From Microlunatus speluncae (GTDB lineage: Bacteria > Actinomycetota > Actinomycetes > Propionibacteriales > Propionibacteriaceae): a stretch of DNA of 64,000 bases. The notes under the pieces are model-generated. The model ran no database searches and was not told where the DNA came from. It saw nothing but the letters and a program-made list of their open reading frames with translations. Of the stretch, positions 34,466 through 43,368 are shown piece by piece. The stretch is taken from positions 62,001-126,000 of the forward strand of contig NZ_VKCZ01000001.1 of NCBI RefSeq assembly GCF_009299835.1, in the 5' to 3' direction. A program made the position numbers and the translations under genes. The number at the start of each line of letters is the position of its first letter. Position 1 is the stretch's first letter.

Positions 34466-36136
34466 CTACTGTTCGGTCAGGGCTTGCTCGTACTCGCGGC
34501 GGACGTCGTCGCCGCCGTTGGTCTTCCAGCGCTTGCGCAACTCCTGAAGATCACTGATCGGCCGACGTCCGGTGACGATGCCGTTGACGTGATCTTGGAC
34601 CAGTGCGGCCAGTGCGTCGCCCTTGGAGTAGGACGATTCGGAGTCCAGGCCGGCGGTCGGGTCGGCGACGAAGCACTCGGTCATCTCCTCGGCGTAGCGC
34701 TGGCAGGTCAGCGCCTCCTCGGCCGGCGCGCCGGGAAAGAAGAAGCCGTAGTTGAAGGCGCCGAGCTGGTTGAGGAACGACTCGGTCATGATCTTCTCGT
34801 CGGTCGAGCCGACCGGCAGCCCGTCCTTCACCGTGTAGTTGTGGCCCTCGACGCCGTAGTGCACCAGGTTGTATTCCTGGCTGCCGGCCGGCGCGGCCAG
34901 GAAGTCGATCACCCGGAGCAACTCGTCGATCCGGCCCTCGTCGGTGACCGAGGACGGAATGCTGAGCATGCAGTAGAAGCCGAGGTCGGGGCCGATCACC
35001 CCGCGGCCGCCGTCGCGCCCGGGCGGCACCAGCACGTCGCACTGCGCGTTCGGCTCCCGCTCGCGGACCTTGGCGAACTGCCCGGCCAGCCCGAAGTAGG
35101 CATCGATGCTGCCGTTGCAGACGCCGACCCGGCCGCTGGTGAAGTAGCCCGTGTATTCGGCCGAGTTCGGGGTCAGGGTGAGCACGTCGGGGTGCACCAG
35201 CTCGGCCTCCCAGAGTTTGTTGGCGAAGACCAGCGCCGCCTCGTACTCGTCGGTCTCCAGGTCCTTGATCAACTTCCCGCCCTCCTCCCGCCAGCCGGTC
35301 GGGGTGCCCTGCACCTGACCGCCGCAGAAGTTGAACGTCTGGTCGATCGTGGCCAGCGGGTAGGTGCCCTCGCCGCCGCCCTTCTTCATCGCCGTCAGCC
35401 ACTGGAACAGTTCGTCGGCGTTGGCCGGCTTGCCCTCGAAGCCGCCGCGAGACGCCCAGTCGGAGCGATAGGAGATGGTCCCGCCGATGGTCCGGTTGCG
35501 ATAGCAGGGCACCCCGTAGAGGGCGCCGTTGATCCGCGAGTTCTTCCAGGCGTACTCGGGCACCAGCGCCAGATTCGGATACTTCTTCACCTTGTCGCCG
35601 CCGAGATATTTCCGCAGGTCATGGAACACGCCCTGCGGCAGGTACTTGCGGGCGGCGCGACCGCGATAGCTCGGCTCGTTGGTGGTGATGTCGGGGATGT
35701 CGCCGCTGGCGATCGTGGTGACCAGCTTGTCGCCGAACGTCTGGGCCGGCGTGATCACCGGCTTGAGCGTGACGCCGAGGGCGTCGTTCAGCGTGTCGTA
35801 CCAGGTGTTGCCGTCCAGCTTCGCCGGCACGCCCCAGGTGATCGTGAACGTCGACACCTCGCCGCCCTGACCCGGCTTCTGCGCCACCGACTGGACGCCC
35901 GGCATCGGCAGCTTGCTGTACGCGGGCGGCACGTCCGGCACCTTGCTCAGCGTTGTCCCGTCCAGCGCCGGCCGCTCCAGGCTGATCGGCAGTTGCAGAT
36001 CACCGCCGCCCTCCGGTCCGGGCTGCACGCCCCGCCCTTCGTTGGAGCAGCCCACAGCCGCCGCTCCGAGCGCCCCCGCGCCGAGCCCCAGGGCCGCTCG
36101 GCGGCTGATCGAGTTGATCATGGCCTCGTTGCGCAT
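34466..36136 (-). CDS. Extracellular solute-binding lipoprotein (LplA type)
   Basis: The 556-residue protein starts with a twin-Arg-containing leader (SRRAALGLGAGALGAAAVGC) ending in a lipobox Cys near residue 29. The mature part has the family 1 binding protein features FTITWGV, GDIPDITTNEP, YGVPCYRN and a long two-lobed body. It resembles the LplA/YtcQ proteins that capture complex oligosaccharides for import by YtcP/LplB-type permeases, which follow in the operon order. AAAGGAA precedes ATG 36136. Confidence 0.93.
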   Translation of the reverse strand: MRNEAMINSISRRAALGLGAGALGAAAVGCSNEGRGVQPGPEGGGDLQLPISLERPALDGTTLSKVPDVPPAYSKLPMPGVQSVAQKPGQGGEVSTFTITWGVPAKLDGNTWYDTLNDALGVTLKPVITPAQTFGDKLVTTIASGDIPDITTNEPSYRGRAARKYLPQGVFHDLRKYLGGDKVKKYPNLALVPEYAWKNSRINGALYGVPCYRNRTIGGTISYRSDWASRGGFEGKPANADELFQWLTAMKKGGGEGTYPLATIDQTFNFCGGQVQGTPTGWREEGGKLIKDLETDEYEAALVFANKLWEAELVHPDVLTLTPNSAEYTGYFTSGRVGVCNGSIDAYFGLAGQFAKVREREPNAQCDVLVPPGRDGGRGVIGPDLGFYCMLSIPSSVTDEGRIDELLRVIDFLAAPAGSQEYNLVHYGVEGHNYTVKDGLPVGSTDEKIMTESFLNQLGAFNYGFFFPGAPAEEALTCQRYAEEMTECFVADPTAGLDSESSYSKGDALAALVQDHVNGIVTGRRPISDLQELRKRWKTNGGDDVRREYEQALTEQ

Positions 36137-36161
36137 GATGATTCCTTTCTGTTGAAGGGGG

Positions 36162-37064
36162 TCAGCCCTTGATGGCGCCGGTGAGCACGCCCTTGGTGAA
36201 GAAGCGCTGCAGGAACGGATAGACGATCAAGATCGGCACGGTGGCCAGCACCAGCACGGTCATCTGGATCGTCTCGGGGGTGAGCTGCACCTGGGTGTTC
36301 TCGATCACCGAGCCGGGCAGCGGCTCGGCCTGCAGCACGTACTGCCGGAGCACCAACTGCACCGGCCACATCGACGGGTCGTTCAGATACAACATGGCGC
36401 CGAAGAAGGCGTTCCAGTAGCCGACGCCGTAGAACAGGGCGATCACCGCGAGCACGGCCTTGGACAGCGGCAGCACCACCCGCCAGAGGATCTGCAGCTC
36501 GCCGGCGCCGTCGATCCGGGCCGCGTCCAGCAGCTCCTCCGGAATGCTCATGAAGAAGTTCCTGATCACCACCAGGTTGAACGCGCTGATCGCCCCGGGC
36601 AGGATCAACGCCAGCCAGTTGTCCAGCAGGCCGAGGCCGCGGACCACCAGATAGTTCGGGATGATGCCGGCCGAGAACAGCATGCTGAACAGCACGATCA
36701 GCAGGATGAACCGGGAGCCGGGCACCCGCCGGGTCTGGGTCAGGCCGTACGCCATCGTCACCGTCATCACCATGCTGATCAAGGTGCCGACGATGGTGAC
36801 GCCAATGCTGACCAGCAGCGACCGGGGCACGATCTCACCGCCGAGGACGAGCTCGTACGCGGCGGTGGTGAAGCCCTTCGGCCAGAGCAGCAGATCACCG
36901 GGGGTGTAGAAGGCCGGGTCGGAGAAGCTGACCGAGATCACGTGCACGAACGGATACAGCATCACGATCACCGAGAAGGCGAGCACGATCACCTTCAGCG
37001 CCTGGGTGACGACGCTCGGCTTCTCCTGCCAGGCAGGCCGGGTGGCCCGCACCTTGGTGGCCAT
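36162..37064 (-). CDS. Carbohydrate ABC transporter permease (LplC/YtcP type)
   Basis: The 300-residue integral membrane protein has six predicted helices, beginning VIVLAFSVIVMLYPFVHVISVSFSD, and the permease EAA loop EELLDAARIDGAGELQILWRVVLP (about 190-213) that docks the ATPase. The end FLQRFFTKGVLTGAIKG is the family's usual finish. Its ATG overlaps the stop of the partner permease upstream. No ATPase gene is near, so a shared MsmK-like ATPase is assumed. Confidence 0.95.
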   Translation of the reverse strand: MATKVRATRPAWQEKPSVVTQALKVIVLAFSVIVMLYPFVHVISVSFSDPAFYTPGDLLLWPKGFTTAAYELVLGGEIVPRSLLVSIGVTIVGTLISMVMTVTMAYGLTQTRRVPGSRFILLIVLFSMLFSAGIIPNYLVVRGLGLLDNWLALILPGAISAFNLVVIRNFFMSIPEELLDAARIDGAGELQILWRVVLPLSKAVLAVIALFYGVGYWNAFFGAMLYLNDPSMWPVQLVLRQYVLQAEPLPGSVIENTQVQLTPETIQMTVLVLATVPILIVYPFLQRFFTKGVLTGAIKG

Positions 37065-38092
37065 CAGAACACCCCCTCGCCGCCGAAGACCTTGGCCAGC
37101 TTGTTGGCTCCGAGCACCAGGATCGTGCCGATCAAACCTTTGACCAGACCGGCCGCGGTGGCCAGCCCCCAGTCACCGCCGTTGATGCCACGGAAGTAGA
37201 CGAACGTGTCCAGCGTCTGCGCCGCGTCGGCGCCGAAGATCGGTTGTTGCAACAGGATCTGCTCGAAGCCGACCGACAAGACGCTGCCCAGCCGCAGGAT
37301 CAGCAGCAGCACGATGATCGACGCCATCCCGGGCAAGGTGATGTGCCAGATCCGGCGCCACGGCCCGGCCCGGTCCAGCGCGGCGGACTCGTACCGCTCC
37401 TGCGGGATGTTCAAGATCGCGGCCAGGAAGATGATCGTGCCCCAGCCGACCTCCTTCCAGATCACCTGCAGCGTGACCAGGGCCGGAAACCAGTCCGGGT
37501 TGCCGATGATGTCGAGCTTGGGCAGCCCGAACGCGTTGAACAGGCTGTTCATCACGCCGAGCGGGCCCAGCATCTCGTTCCAGATCGACACCACGATCAC
37601 CCAGCCGATGAAGTGCGGCAAATAGACGATCATCTGGATCGAACGCTTCACCCGGTCGGACAGGATGCTGGTGAGCAGCAGGGCCAGTGCGATCGGGGCC
37701 GGGAAGGCGAAGACGATCTGCAGCGCGCTGAGCAGCAGTGTGTTCCAGAGCGCGTCGATCAGCTCCGGGTCGACGAAGATCCGTTCGAAGTTCTCCCAGC
37801 CGACCCACAGGCTCTTGCTCAGCCCGAGAAAGGGAGAGTAGTCCTGCCAGGCGGCGGCGTTGCCGCCCAGCGGGAGATACTGGAACAGGACGAAGTAGAC
37901 GAAGCCGGGGAAGATCAGCAGATACATCCAGCGCTCGCGCCAGATCCGCTTCAGCAGTGGGACCCGGCGGACCTTGCGCCCGTCCAGCGCTTCGGTGATC
38001 TTGATCTTGCGTCCGCCCCGCGGTGGCTCCGTCGGCGGCTCGGCCGGCGGGGTGGGCGGATCGAGGGGCAGCGATCGGGAGCGGTTCGACAT
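37064..38092 (-). CDS. Carbohydrate ABC transporter permease (LplB/YtcP-partner type)
   Basis: This 342-residue protein has a long cytoplasmic Pro/Arg-rich head (1-50), then RERWMYLLIFPGFVYFVLFQYLPLGG and further helices, with the EAA loop ERYESAALDRAGPWRRIWHITLPG near residue 240. It pairs with the following permease to import sugar oligomers. ATG 38092 is chosen; a GTG four codons upstream is possible, and neither has a strong Shine-Dalgarno. It is the first gene behind a good sigma-70-type promoter. Confidence 0.94.
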   Translation of the reverse strand: MSNRSRSLPLDPPTPPAEPPTEPPRGGRKIKITEALDGRKVRRVPLLKRIWRERWMYLLIFPGFVYFVLFQYLPLGGNAAAWQDYSPFLGLSKSLWVGWENFERIFVDPELIDALWNTLLLSALQIVFAFPAPIALALLLTSILSDRVKRSIQMIVYLPHFIGWVIVVSIWNEMLGPLGVMNSLFNAFGLPKLDIIGNPDWFPALVTLQVIWKEVGWGTIIFLAAILNIPQERYESAALDRAGPWRRIWHITLPGMASIIVLLLILRLGSVLSVGFEQILLQQPIFGADAAQTLDTFVYFRGINGGDWGLATAAGLVKGLIGTILVLGANKLAKVFGGEGVF

Positions 38093-38409
38093 GTCCGGCC
38101 GCACTCACTCGGAACGGGCGCCGGGCAGCCGGCTTCCCGCGGGGCGGCTCCCGATCTGACGGTGGAACCCGGTCCGGCGACAGAACACGTGATCACCCCG
38201 ATCGTCGATGAGCAGGCGGTGCCGAGTCGCGACACGCATGGGCTTGCAGGTGAACATAAGCGCGCGAAATCGGACCTGTCAACGATCATGATCATGTCCG
38301 GACCGAGGCCGTGATTCGGTCCAGACTTCGGCCCTGTTGCGCCATGGATCGGCGCGGCCCACCGGGACTAGAATCACGCCCTACGACTCGAATGCCCTAC
38401 GGTCTGGGT
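38093..38409. other. Divergent intergenic region, permease operon and araC
   Basis: Beyond the minus-strand promoter, the stretch holds a GATCATGATCAT palindromic run at 38285-38296 just upstream of the -35, a possible AraC contact, and an untranslated leader with no supported gene. Confidence 0.45.
38254..38282 (-). promoter_or_regulatory. Promoter of the ABC transporter/lyase operon
   Basis: On the minus strand TTGACA (complement of 38277-38282) and TTATGT (complement of 38254-38259) are separated by exactly 17 bases. Transcription would give a leader of about 155 bases before the first permease. The divergent AraC gene is a likely activator at sites upstream of the -35. Confidence 0.65.
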
Positions 38410-39267
38410 ATGGACGAGTCGGTCGATTATCGCGAGCCGGACTCCTGGCCGCGGATCGCGGAGTTGCTGGCCCGGACCCCTCCGGTGCCGTCGTCCAGCG
38501 CCGACGTCCATCATTGCCCACCGGACTGGTCCTGGCAGCCCCGGATCCCGGATTTCGATCTGTGGCTGGTCTTCGACGGCCGCGGTCATGGCCGGCTCAA
38601 CGACCGGCTCGACCTGCGGCTCGAAGCGGGATCGCTGCTGGTGCTGCGGCCCGGTGATCATGGAACGATCGGTCACGACCCGAGTCGGCCGCTGTCGGTG
38701 CTGTCCTGCCACTTCTCCTTCACCGACCCGGTCACCGGCGAGCCGGTGCAGCCCGATCCGCGGCTGCTGCCCCGGCGATCACAGCTGGTGCCGGAGCGGG
38801 GCCTGCTGACCGGCACCTTCCGGCACCTGGTCCGTGCCGTGCACGACCCGTCGCCGCTGCGTACCGTCGACGCCCGGGCCCGGCTGCTCGAGGTGCTGGC
38901 CGAGATCTACCGGCAGGACGCGCTGGCCCAGGGCGTACCGGCGGGCACCCTCAGCCCGCAGCTGGCCGACGCGATCGACCTGATCCGGGCCGCGCCGGAA
39001 ACCCGGCACTCGCTGGCCGCAACCGCCGCCGCGGTCGGCGTCTCCACCCGGCAGCTGAGCAGCCTGTTCTCCCGCCAGCTGCACACCACGTTCCGGGACT
39101 ATCTGGTCGAGTCCCGGCTGGACCGCGCCCGCTCGCTGCTGACCGAGACCACGATGACCATCCACCAGATCGCCCGTGCCCTTGGCTACAGCGACCCGTT
39201 CCTGTTCAGCCGCCAGTTCCGCTCCCGCTACGGCCTACCCCCCTCCCACTACCGCTCCGCCCCCTGA
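38410..39267 (+). CDS. AraC family transcriptional regulator
   Basis: The N-terminal cupin-like arm (WQPRIPDFDLWLVFDGRGHG, LEAGSLLVLRPGDHGTIGHD) should bind a sugar, and the C-terminal double HTH is clear: HSLAATAAAVGVSTRQLSSLFSRQL, then LDRARSLLTETTMTIHQIARALGYSDPFLFSRQFRSRYGLPPSHYR. It is divergent from the ABC importer and lyase genes and is the obvious local regulator. The start is uncertain between ATG 38392 and ATG 38410; the later fits the domain. Confidence 0.93.
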   Translation: MDESVDYREPDSWPRIAELLARTPPVPSSSADVHHCPPDWSWQPRIPDFDLWLVFDGRGHGRLNDRLDLRLEAGSLLVLRPGDHGTIGHDPSRPLSVLSCHFSFTDPVTGEPVQPDPRLLPRRSQLVPERGLLTGTFRHLVRAVHDPSPLRTVDARARLLEVLAEIYRQDALAQGVPAGTLSPQLADAIDLIRAAPETRHSLAATAAAVGVSTRQLSSLFSRQLHTTFRDYLVESRLDRARSLLTETTMTIHQIARALGYSDPFLFSRQFRSRYGLPPSHYRSAP

Positions 39268-39278
39268 ATCCCCGCTCC

Positions 39279-39340
39279 AACCCCGACTTGTCAGATCTAG
39301 ACCACGTCATAGCGTGGTGTAGATCTGACAACTCGGGGTT
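39279..39340. terminator. Long hairpin, TTGTCAGA family copy 2
   Basis: Arms of 28 bases (39279-39306 and 39313-39340, two mismatches) enclose a six-base loop. It fills the gap between the convergent araC and SDR genes and is placed to stop transcription from both sides. Confidence 0.8.
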
Positions 39341-40158
39341 TAGGCGAGGACGAGGCTGAGGGCGGCGTCGGCCCAGATCTCGGTGCCGGTGATGAAGGAG
39401 GCGCGGTCGGAGAGCAGGAAGGTGATCAGCTCGGCGATGTCGGCGGGCTCGGCGGCGACGCCGTCGGTCAGCACGCTCAGGCCCTTCGGGTAGTCGACCG
39501 GCCAGCGGATCCGGTCCAGGTGGCGCGGATGGGTCGCCTCGCCGAGGTTGGTCCGCACCTCGCCGGGGCAGACCACGTTGATCCGGATCCGCTGCTGCGC
39601 CAGCTCGACCGCGACCATCTTGACGAAGGCCAGCTGGCCGGCCTTGCTGGTCGAGTACGCCGCCGCGCCCGGATAGTTGAAGACGCGGGTGCCGTTGACC
39701 GACGAGATGACCACGATCGAGCCGCCGTCCCGACGGAGCAGCGGCTGGGTCGCCTTGGTGGTGAGGAAGGTGCTGGTCAGGTTGGTGACCAGGGTGTTGT
39801 TCCACTCCTCCAGGGTGAGCTCGTCCAGCGGGGCGAAGACTCCGTTGATGCCGGCGCTGATCACGACGTGGTCCAGCCGGCCCCAGGTCTCGTCGATCCG
39901 GCGCACGGCGTCGAGCAGCTCGGCTTCCTGCCGGACGTCGCCGGTGATCACCAGCGCCTCGCGGCCGAGTGCCTCCAGCTCGCCCTTGACCTCCTCGTTC
40001 CGCTCGGCGTCGTAGGAGAACACCGCGACCCTGGCCCCGCGCCGGGCCAGCTCGAGGGCCGCCCCGCGGCCGATGCCGGAGCTGCCTCCGGTGACCAGCG
40101 CGACCTTGCCCTCGAACTCCGCCGCCGTCCCGTCTTCCCGCCCGACCTGCTCGCCCAT
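39340..40158 (-). CDS. Short-chain dehydrogenase/reductase
   Basis: The 272-residue enzyme has the classical SDR motifs: the cofactor loop TGGSSGIG (about 23-30), an SAGIN turn, the catalytic Ser in VISSVNG, and YSTSK (about 168). NVVCPGEVRTN follows. GELEALGREALVITGDV after the second strand suggests NAD(P) use. Members act on sugars, uronates and alcohols; within this locus an oxo-sugar reductase role is plausible but unproven. GGAAGGGG precedes ATG 40158. Confidence 0.9.
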   Translation of the reverse strand: MGEQVGREDGTAAEFEGKVALVTGGSSGIGRGAALELARRGARVAVFSYDAERNEEVKGELEALGREALVITGDVRQEAELLDAVRRIDETWGRLDHVVISAGINGVFAPLDELTLEEWNNTLVTNLTSTFLTTKATQPLLRRDGGSIVVISSVNGTRVFNYPGAAAYSTSKAGQLAFVKMVAVELAQQRIRINVVCPGEVRTNLGEATHPRHLDRIRWPVDYPKGLSVLTDGVAAEPADIAELITFLLSDRASFITGTEIWADAALSLVLA

Positions 40159-40197
40159 CTCGCCCCTTCCGCCGTCGATGCGGGGGAGCGTAGCCGT

Positions 40198-43100
40198 TCA
40201 GTCGATCGTGATGGTGATCGCGTACGCATACCGGGTGATCGGCAGCCGGTGGCGCTCCGGCAGTGGCGGCCCACAGGACGCACTGCCGAGACCCTGCTGA
40301 CCATGATCGAGATTGAGCCAGACCCGGCCCGAATCGATCAGTTGGTACGGGTGATCAGCGGCGGCGAGCGTCTCACTGGTCCAGCGGCGGACCGTGAAAT
40401 CGAGGTGCGGGTCGCCGTCGAACCGGAGCGCCGGCAGCCCTTCGCCGGTCAGCCGGAGCCATCGCGCGTCGACGTGATTGCCGTTCTCCTGCGGCACCGG
40501 GTACGGCGTCTGCAGCGCGTCGATGCTCACGGCATGACGGCCGACCCGGGCCGCGGCGCGGCTGTCGCGATAGGACTCGCCCGGACCGGGCCCGAACCAT
40601 TCCACGTCGCGATAGCCGCCGGGCAGACCGAGCCGGAGGCCGACCCGCGGCGGGGTCACCGCATGCTGGCCGTACGGGGTCTCGTGCCAGGGCCCGACCG
40701 GCTCGGCCTCCACGCCGAGCTGCAGCCGGCCCTCGACCAAGCGCCAGGTGAGCCGGGTCTCGAAGCCGAACGGCTGGGTCGCCGGAGCGCTGCGACCGAT
40801 GATCACCAGGCCGTCATCGCTCCGGCGCACCTGATCGGTCCGGTGCAGGATCCGATCCAGCCCCACCCGTTGCCACAGCCGGGCCAGATCGTTGCGATCA
40901 CCCTGGCCCCGATCGTTCTCCGTCGGGGCCCGCCAGAGATCCAGCGTCGGCCCGTCGATCGGCTGGCCGGCGAGCTCGATCATGCGGCCGGTGCGCGGAT
41001 CGAAGGTCGCCGGGCCGAGGTGGAGACCACTCGGCTCAGGCGGCTTGCGCTTCGACAGGCTCAGCGAACGATCTGGCTCCGAGTGTTCGTTCCCTGAGCC
41101 CGTCGAACGGCAGGCCACCTCGCCTTGGCCCTTCGGCGGGCTCAGGGAACGGAACCCCTTCCCACGACTGTCGTCCGCCGGATGATCCAGCCGAGCCTGG
41201 GCCCAGGTGATCTCGTGCCCGGCGGCGGCCCAGAGTTGATCTTCGGTGAGCCGCGCGGTGACGGTCAGCCAGGCCTCACCGGCCAGGGCCGGCGCGAGGG
41301 TCGGCAACCGGATCGTTGCTCGGACACCGGGTGGGCAGTCCGGCGTGGGCAACGAACCATGATCGACAACGACGCCGTCGACCTCGACGCGCCAGTCGAA
41401 GACCAGGTCTTCCAGCCCGGCGGTGTGCTGCCGGTTGTGAATGATCACGGCAGCAACGTCGGGATCAATCGTGATCACCACCGGCTCGATCGCCTTCTTC
41501 AGCTCGGCCAGCCCTGGCGACGGGGTGCGGTCGGCGAAGAGCAGGCCGTCCAGGCAGTACGTTCCGCCGTTCGGCCGGTAGTCGATGTCGCCGCCGTGCC
41601 GGTGGTACGCCGTGCCGTCCGCGGTGTGGCCGGTCAGACCATGATCGATCCACTCCCAGACGAAGGCGCCGGCGAACCGGTCCGACGACTCGAGCACCTC
41701 CTGGTAGTCGATCAACGAGCCGGGCCCGTTGCCCATGGCGTGGGCGTATTCGCAGAGCAGGAACGGCAGCGCCCGCCGTCGTTGATCATCGGCGGAGTCC
41801 GGTTCGACCCCGTCCGGCGCCGGCTCGGCCCGGTCACCGATCGCCCGCAGCTCATCGAGATCGAGATACATCCGGCTGTAGAAGTCGGAGTGCCGATAGC
41901 TCGGGTCGCGCTCGTAGTGCAACGGCCGGCTCGGATCGCGGTCCCGGATCCGGCGCTCCAGGTCGGCCAGGTTGCTGCCGGTCCAGCTCTCGTTGCCGAG
42001 CGACCAGCTGATCACGCTCGGCCGGTTCTTGTCCCGTTCGATCATCCGGTCGACCCGGTCCAGCGGAGCGTCGCGCCAAGCCGGCTCGTCCAGCGGATTG
42101 CCCTGCCAGCCGGCGTAGATGAAGCCGTGGGTCTCGATGTCGCACTCCTCGATCACCCAGAGCCCGTACTCGTCGCAGAGCCGGAGGAACTCCGGGTGGG
42201 GCGGATAGTGCGCGGTGCGGACCGCGTTGACGTTGTGCCGCTTCATCAGCACGATGTCGGCGATCATGGTCGCCCGGTCCAGGGCCCGGCCCCGCTCCGG
42301 ATGGTGCTCGTGCCGGTTGACTCCGCGCAGCCGGACGGGGCGGCCGTTGATCAACAACCGGCCGTCGGTGATCTCCACCCGACGGAAGCCGACGGCCAGC
42401 TCGATCCGCTCGCCACCGGCACTCAGCGTGCCGCGATACAGCCGCGGTCGCTCGGCACTCCACGGCTGCACCGCGACGCGTACGGTCTCGCCGGTCGTCA
42501 TCCGGACGCCCAACTCGGGCAGCTCGATGAGTCCCGGGAGATCGGCGTCGACCCGGAGGACTCCGGTGCCCGTCGCCGGCTCGAAGTCGGCCCGGACGAA
42601 GAAGTCGTCGATGGACCCCTCGGGCCGCGCCAACAGCTCGACGTCGCGGAAGAGGCCGGGCAGCCACCACATGTCCTGGTCCTCCAGGTAACTGCCGCTG
42701 GACCAGCGCTGGACCCGTACCGCCAGCCGGTTGCCGACCGGTCGGACCCGCTCGGTGACGTCGAACTCGAACGGCAGCCGGCTGCCCTTGGAGTGGCCGA
42801 GCAGGACGCCGTTCAACCACACGGTGGCGCAGGAGTCGACGCCCTGGAACCGCAGCACGGTGCGACCGGCCGGCCAGCCCGGCGGCAGATCGAAGGTCCG
42901 GCGGTAGTCGCCGGTCGGATTGTCCTCGGGCAGCCGCGGCGGATCGATCGGGAACGGGAAGGCGGTGTTGGTGTAGAGCGGCCGGTCGTGGCCCTCCAGC
43001 ACCCAGTGCGCCGGGACCTTGATCGGCGTCCAGCCGGTGCTCGCCGGATCCAGCAGTTGATCACCGGTCCCGGCGGCGGTGGGGGACAGCCGGAAGTCCC

Positions 43101-43200
43101 AACTGCCGTTCAGCGACAGGGTCGCGGCGTTGGACCGGAAGTCGGCCCGCGGGGTCCGGCGACCGGACCCGGGGCAGGGATCCTCGACGAAGTCGATCAT
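40198..43200 (-). CDS. Beta-galactosidase, GH2 (LacZ type) with repeat-derived insert
   Basis: The 1000-residue protein has all LacZ parts: the jelly-roll domain with DYRRTFDLPPGW and QGVDSCATVWLNG, the immunoglobulin-like domain, the TIM barrel with RGVNRHEHHP, SLGNES (acid/base Glu about 403) and LLCEYAHAMGNG (nucleophile Glu about 485), and the C-terminal beta-sandwich ending in WFGPGPGESY. Beta-galactosidases remove terminal beta-galactose. Residues about 676-722 are not LacZ-like: RSTGSGNE and RSLSLSKRK are translated copies of the dispersed repeat lying in frame, before the small-chain domain. No signal peptide. Confidence 0.94.
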   Translation of the reverse strand: MIDFVEDPCPGSGRRTPRADFRSNAATLSLNGSWDFRLSPTAAGTGDQLLDPASTGWTPIKVPAHWVLEGHDRPLYTNTAFPFPIDPPRLPEDNPTGDYRRTFDLPPGWPAGRTVLRFQGVDSCATVWLNGVLLGHSKGSRLPFEFDVTERVRPVGNRLAVRVQRWSSGSYLEDQDMWWLPGLFRDVELLARPEGSIDDFFVRADFEPATGTGVLRVDADLPGLIELPELGVRMTTGETVRVAVQPWSAERPRLYRGTLSAGGERIELAVGFRRVEITDGRLLINGRPVRLRGVNRHEHHPERGRALDRATMIADIVLMKRHNVNAVRTAHYPPHPEFLRLCDEYGLWVIEECDIETHGFIYAGWQGNPLDEPAWRDAPLDRVDRMIERDKNRPSVISWSLGNESWTGSNLADLERRIRDRDPSRPLHYERDPSYRHSDFYSRMYLDLDELRAIGDRAEPAPDGVEPDSADDQRRRALPFLLCEYAHAMGNGPGSLIDYQEVLESSDRFAGAFVWEWIDHGLTGHTADGTAYHRHGGDIDYRPNGGTYCLDGLLFADRTPSPGLAELKKAIEPVVITIDPDVAAVIIHNRQHTAGLEDLVFDWRVEVDGVVVDHGSLPTPDCPPGVRATIRLPTLAPALAGEAWLTVTARLTEDQLWAAAGHEITWAQARLDHPADDSRGKGFRSLSPPKGQGEVACRSTGSGNEHSEPDRSLSLSKRKPPEPSGLHLGPATFDPRTGRMIELAGQPIDGPTLDLWRAPTENDRGQGDRNDLARLWQRVGLDRILHRTDQVRRSDDGLVIIGRSAPATQPFGFETRLTWRLVEGRLQLGVEAEPVGPWHETPYGQHAVTPPRVGLRLGLPGGYRDVEWFGPGPGESYRDSRAAARVGRHAVSIDALQTPYPVPQENGNHVDARWLRLTGEGLPALRFDGDPHLDFTVRRWTSETLAAADHPYQLIDSGRVWLNLDHGQQGLGSASCGPPLPERHRLPITRYAYAITITID
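41041..41153. repeat. Three dispersed repeats inside the beta-galactosidase gene
   Basis: Copies lie at 41041-41071 and 41125-41153 in one orientation and at 41083-41116 in the other. The reading frame stays open through all three, adding about 47 residues to the enzyme between the barrel and the C-terminal domain. Confidence 0.85.
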
Positions 43201-43252
43201 GACAGCGATCCGACGATGATCACCGTGGCTGTCGACTCCGATGCGCCGATGA

Positions 43253-43282
43253 TTGACAATGGAGACCTCACTCGCCTACCGT
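43253..43282 (+). promoter_or_regulatory. Candidate promoter of the fucosidase/rhamnosidase genes
   Basis: TTGACA at 43253-43258 is followed after 18 bases by TACCGT at 43277-43282. The -35 is perfect, the -10 weak but of TANNNT type. Confidence 0.45.
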
Positions 43283-43291
43283 GATGATGAA

Positions 43292-43343
43292 TCGCTTCAA
43301 TATGCATCCTTGCCTAGATATGCGATCCCGGCAAGTGAAGCGA
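43292..43343. promoter_or_regulatory. Nested inverted repeat in the fucosidase leader
   Basis: TCGCTTCA (43292-43299) faces TGAAGCGA (43336-43343), and CTTGCC (43309-43314) faces GGCAAG (43330-43335). The structure lies just downstream of the candidate promoter and 25 bases before the start codon. It could be an operator or an RNA hairpin. Confidence 0.55.
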
Positions 43344-43368
43344 AGTCATCCACCGCCAGGGAGGGCGT

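Noticed and set aside
36162..38092. A complete sugar ABC transporter
   Set aside because: No ATPase gene is found near the two permeases; a shared ATPase must be assumed.
41125..43284. A 719-codon plus-strand frame opposite the beta-galactosidase
   Set aside because: Complement of clear LacZ motifs; composition typical of a shadow frame.
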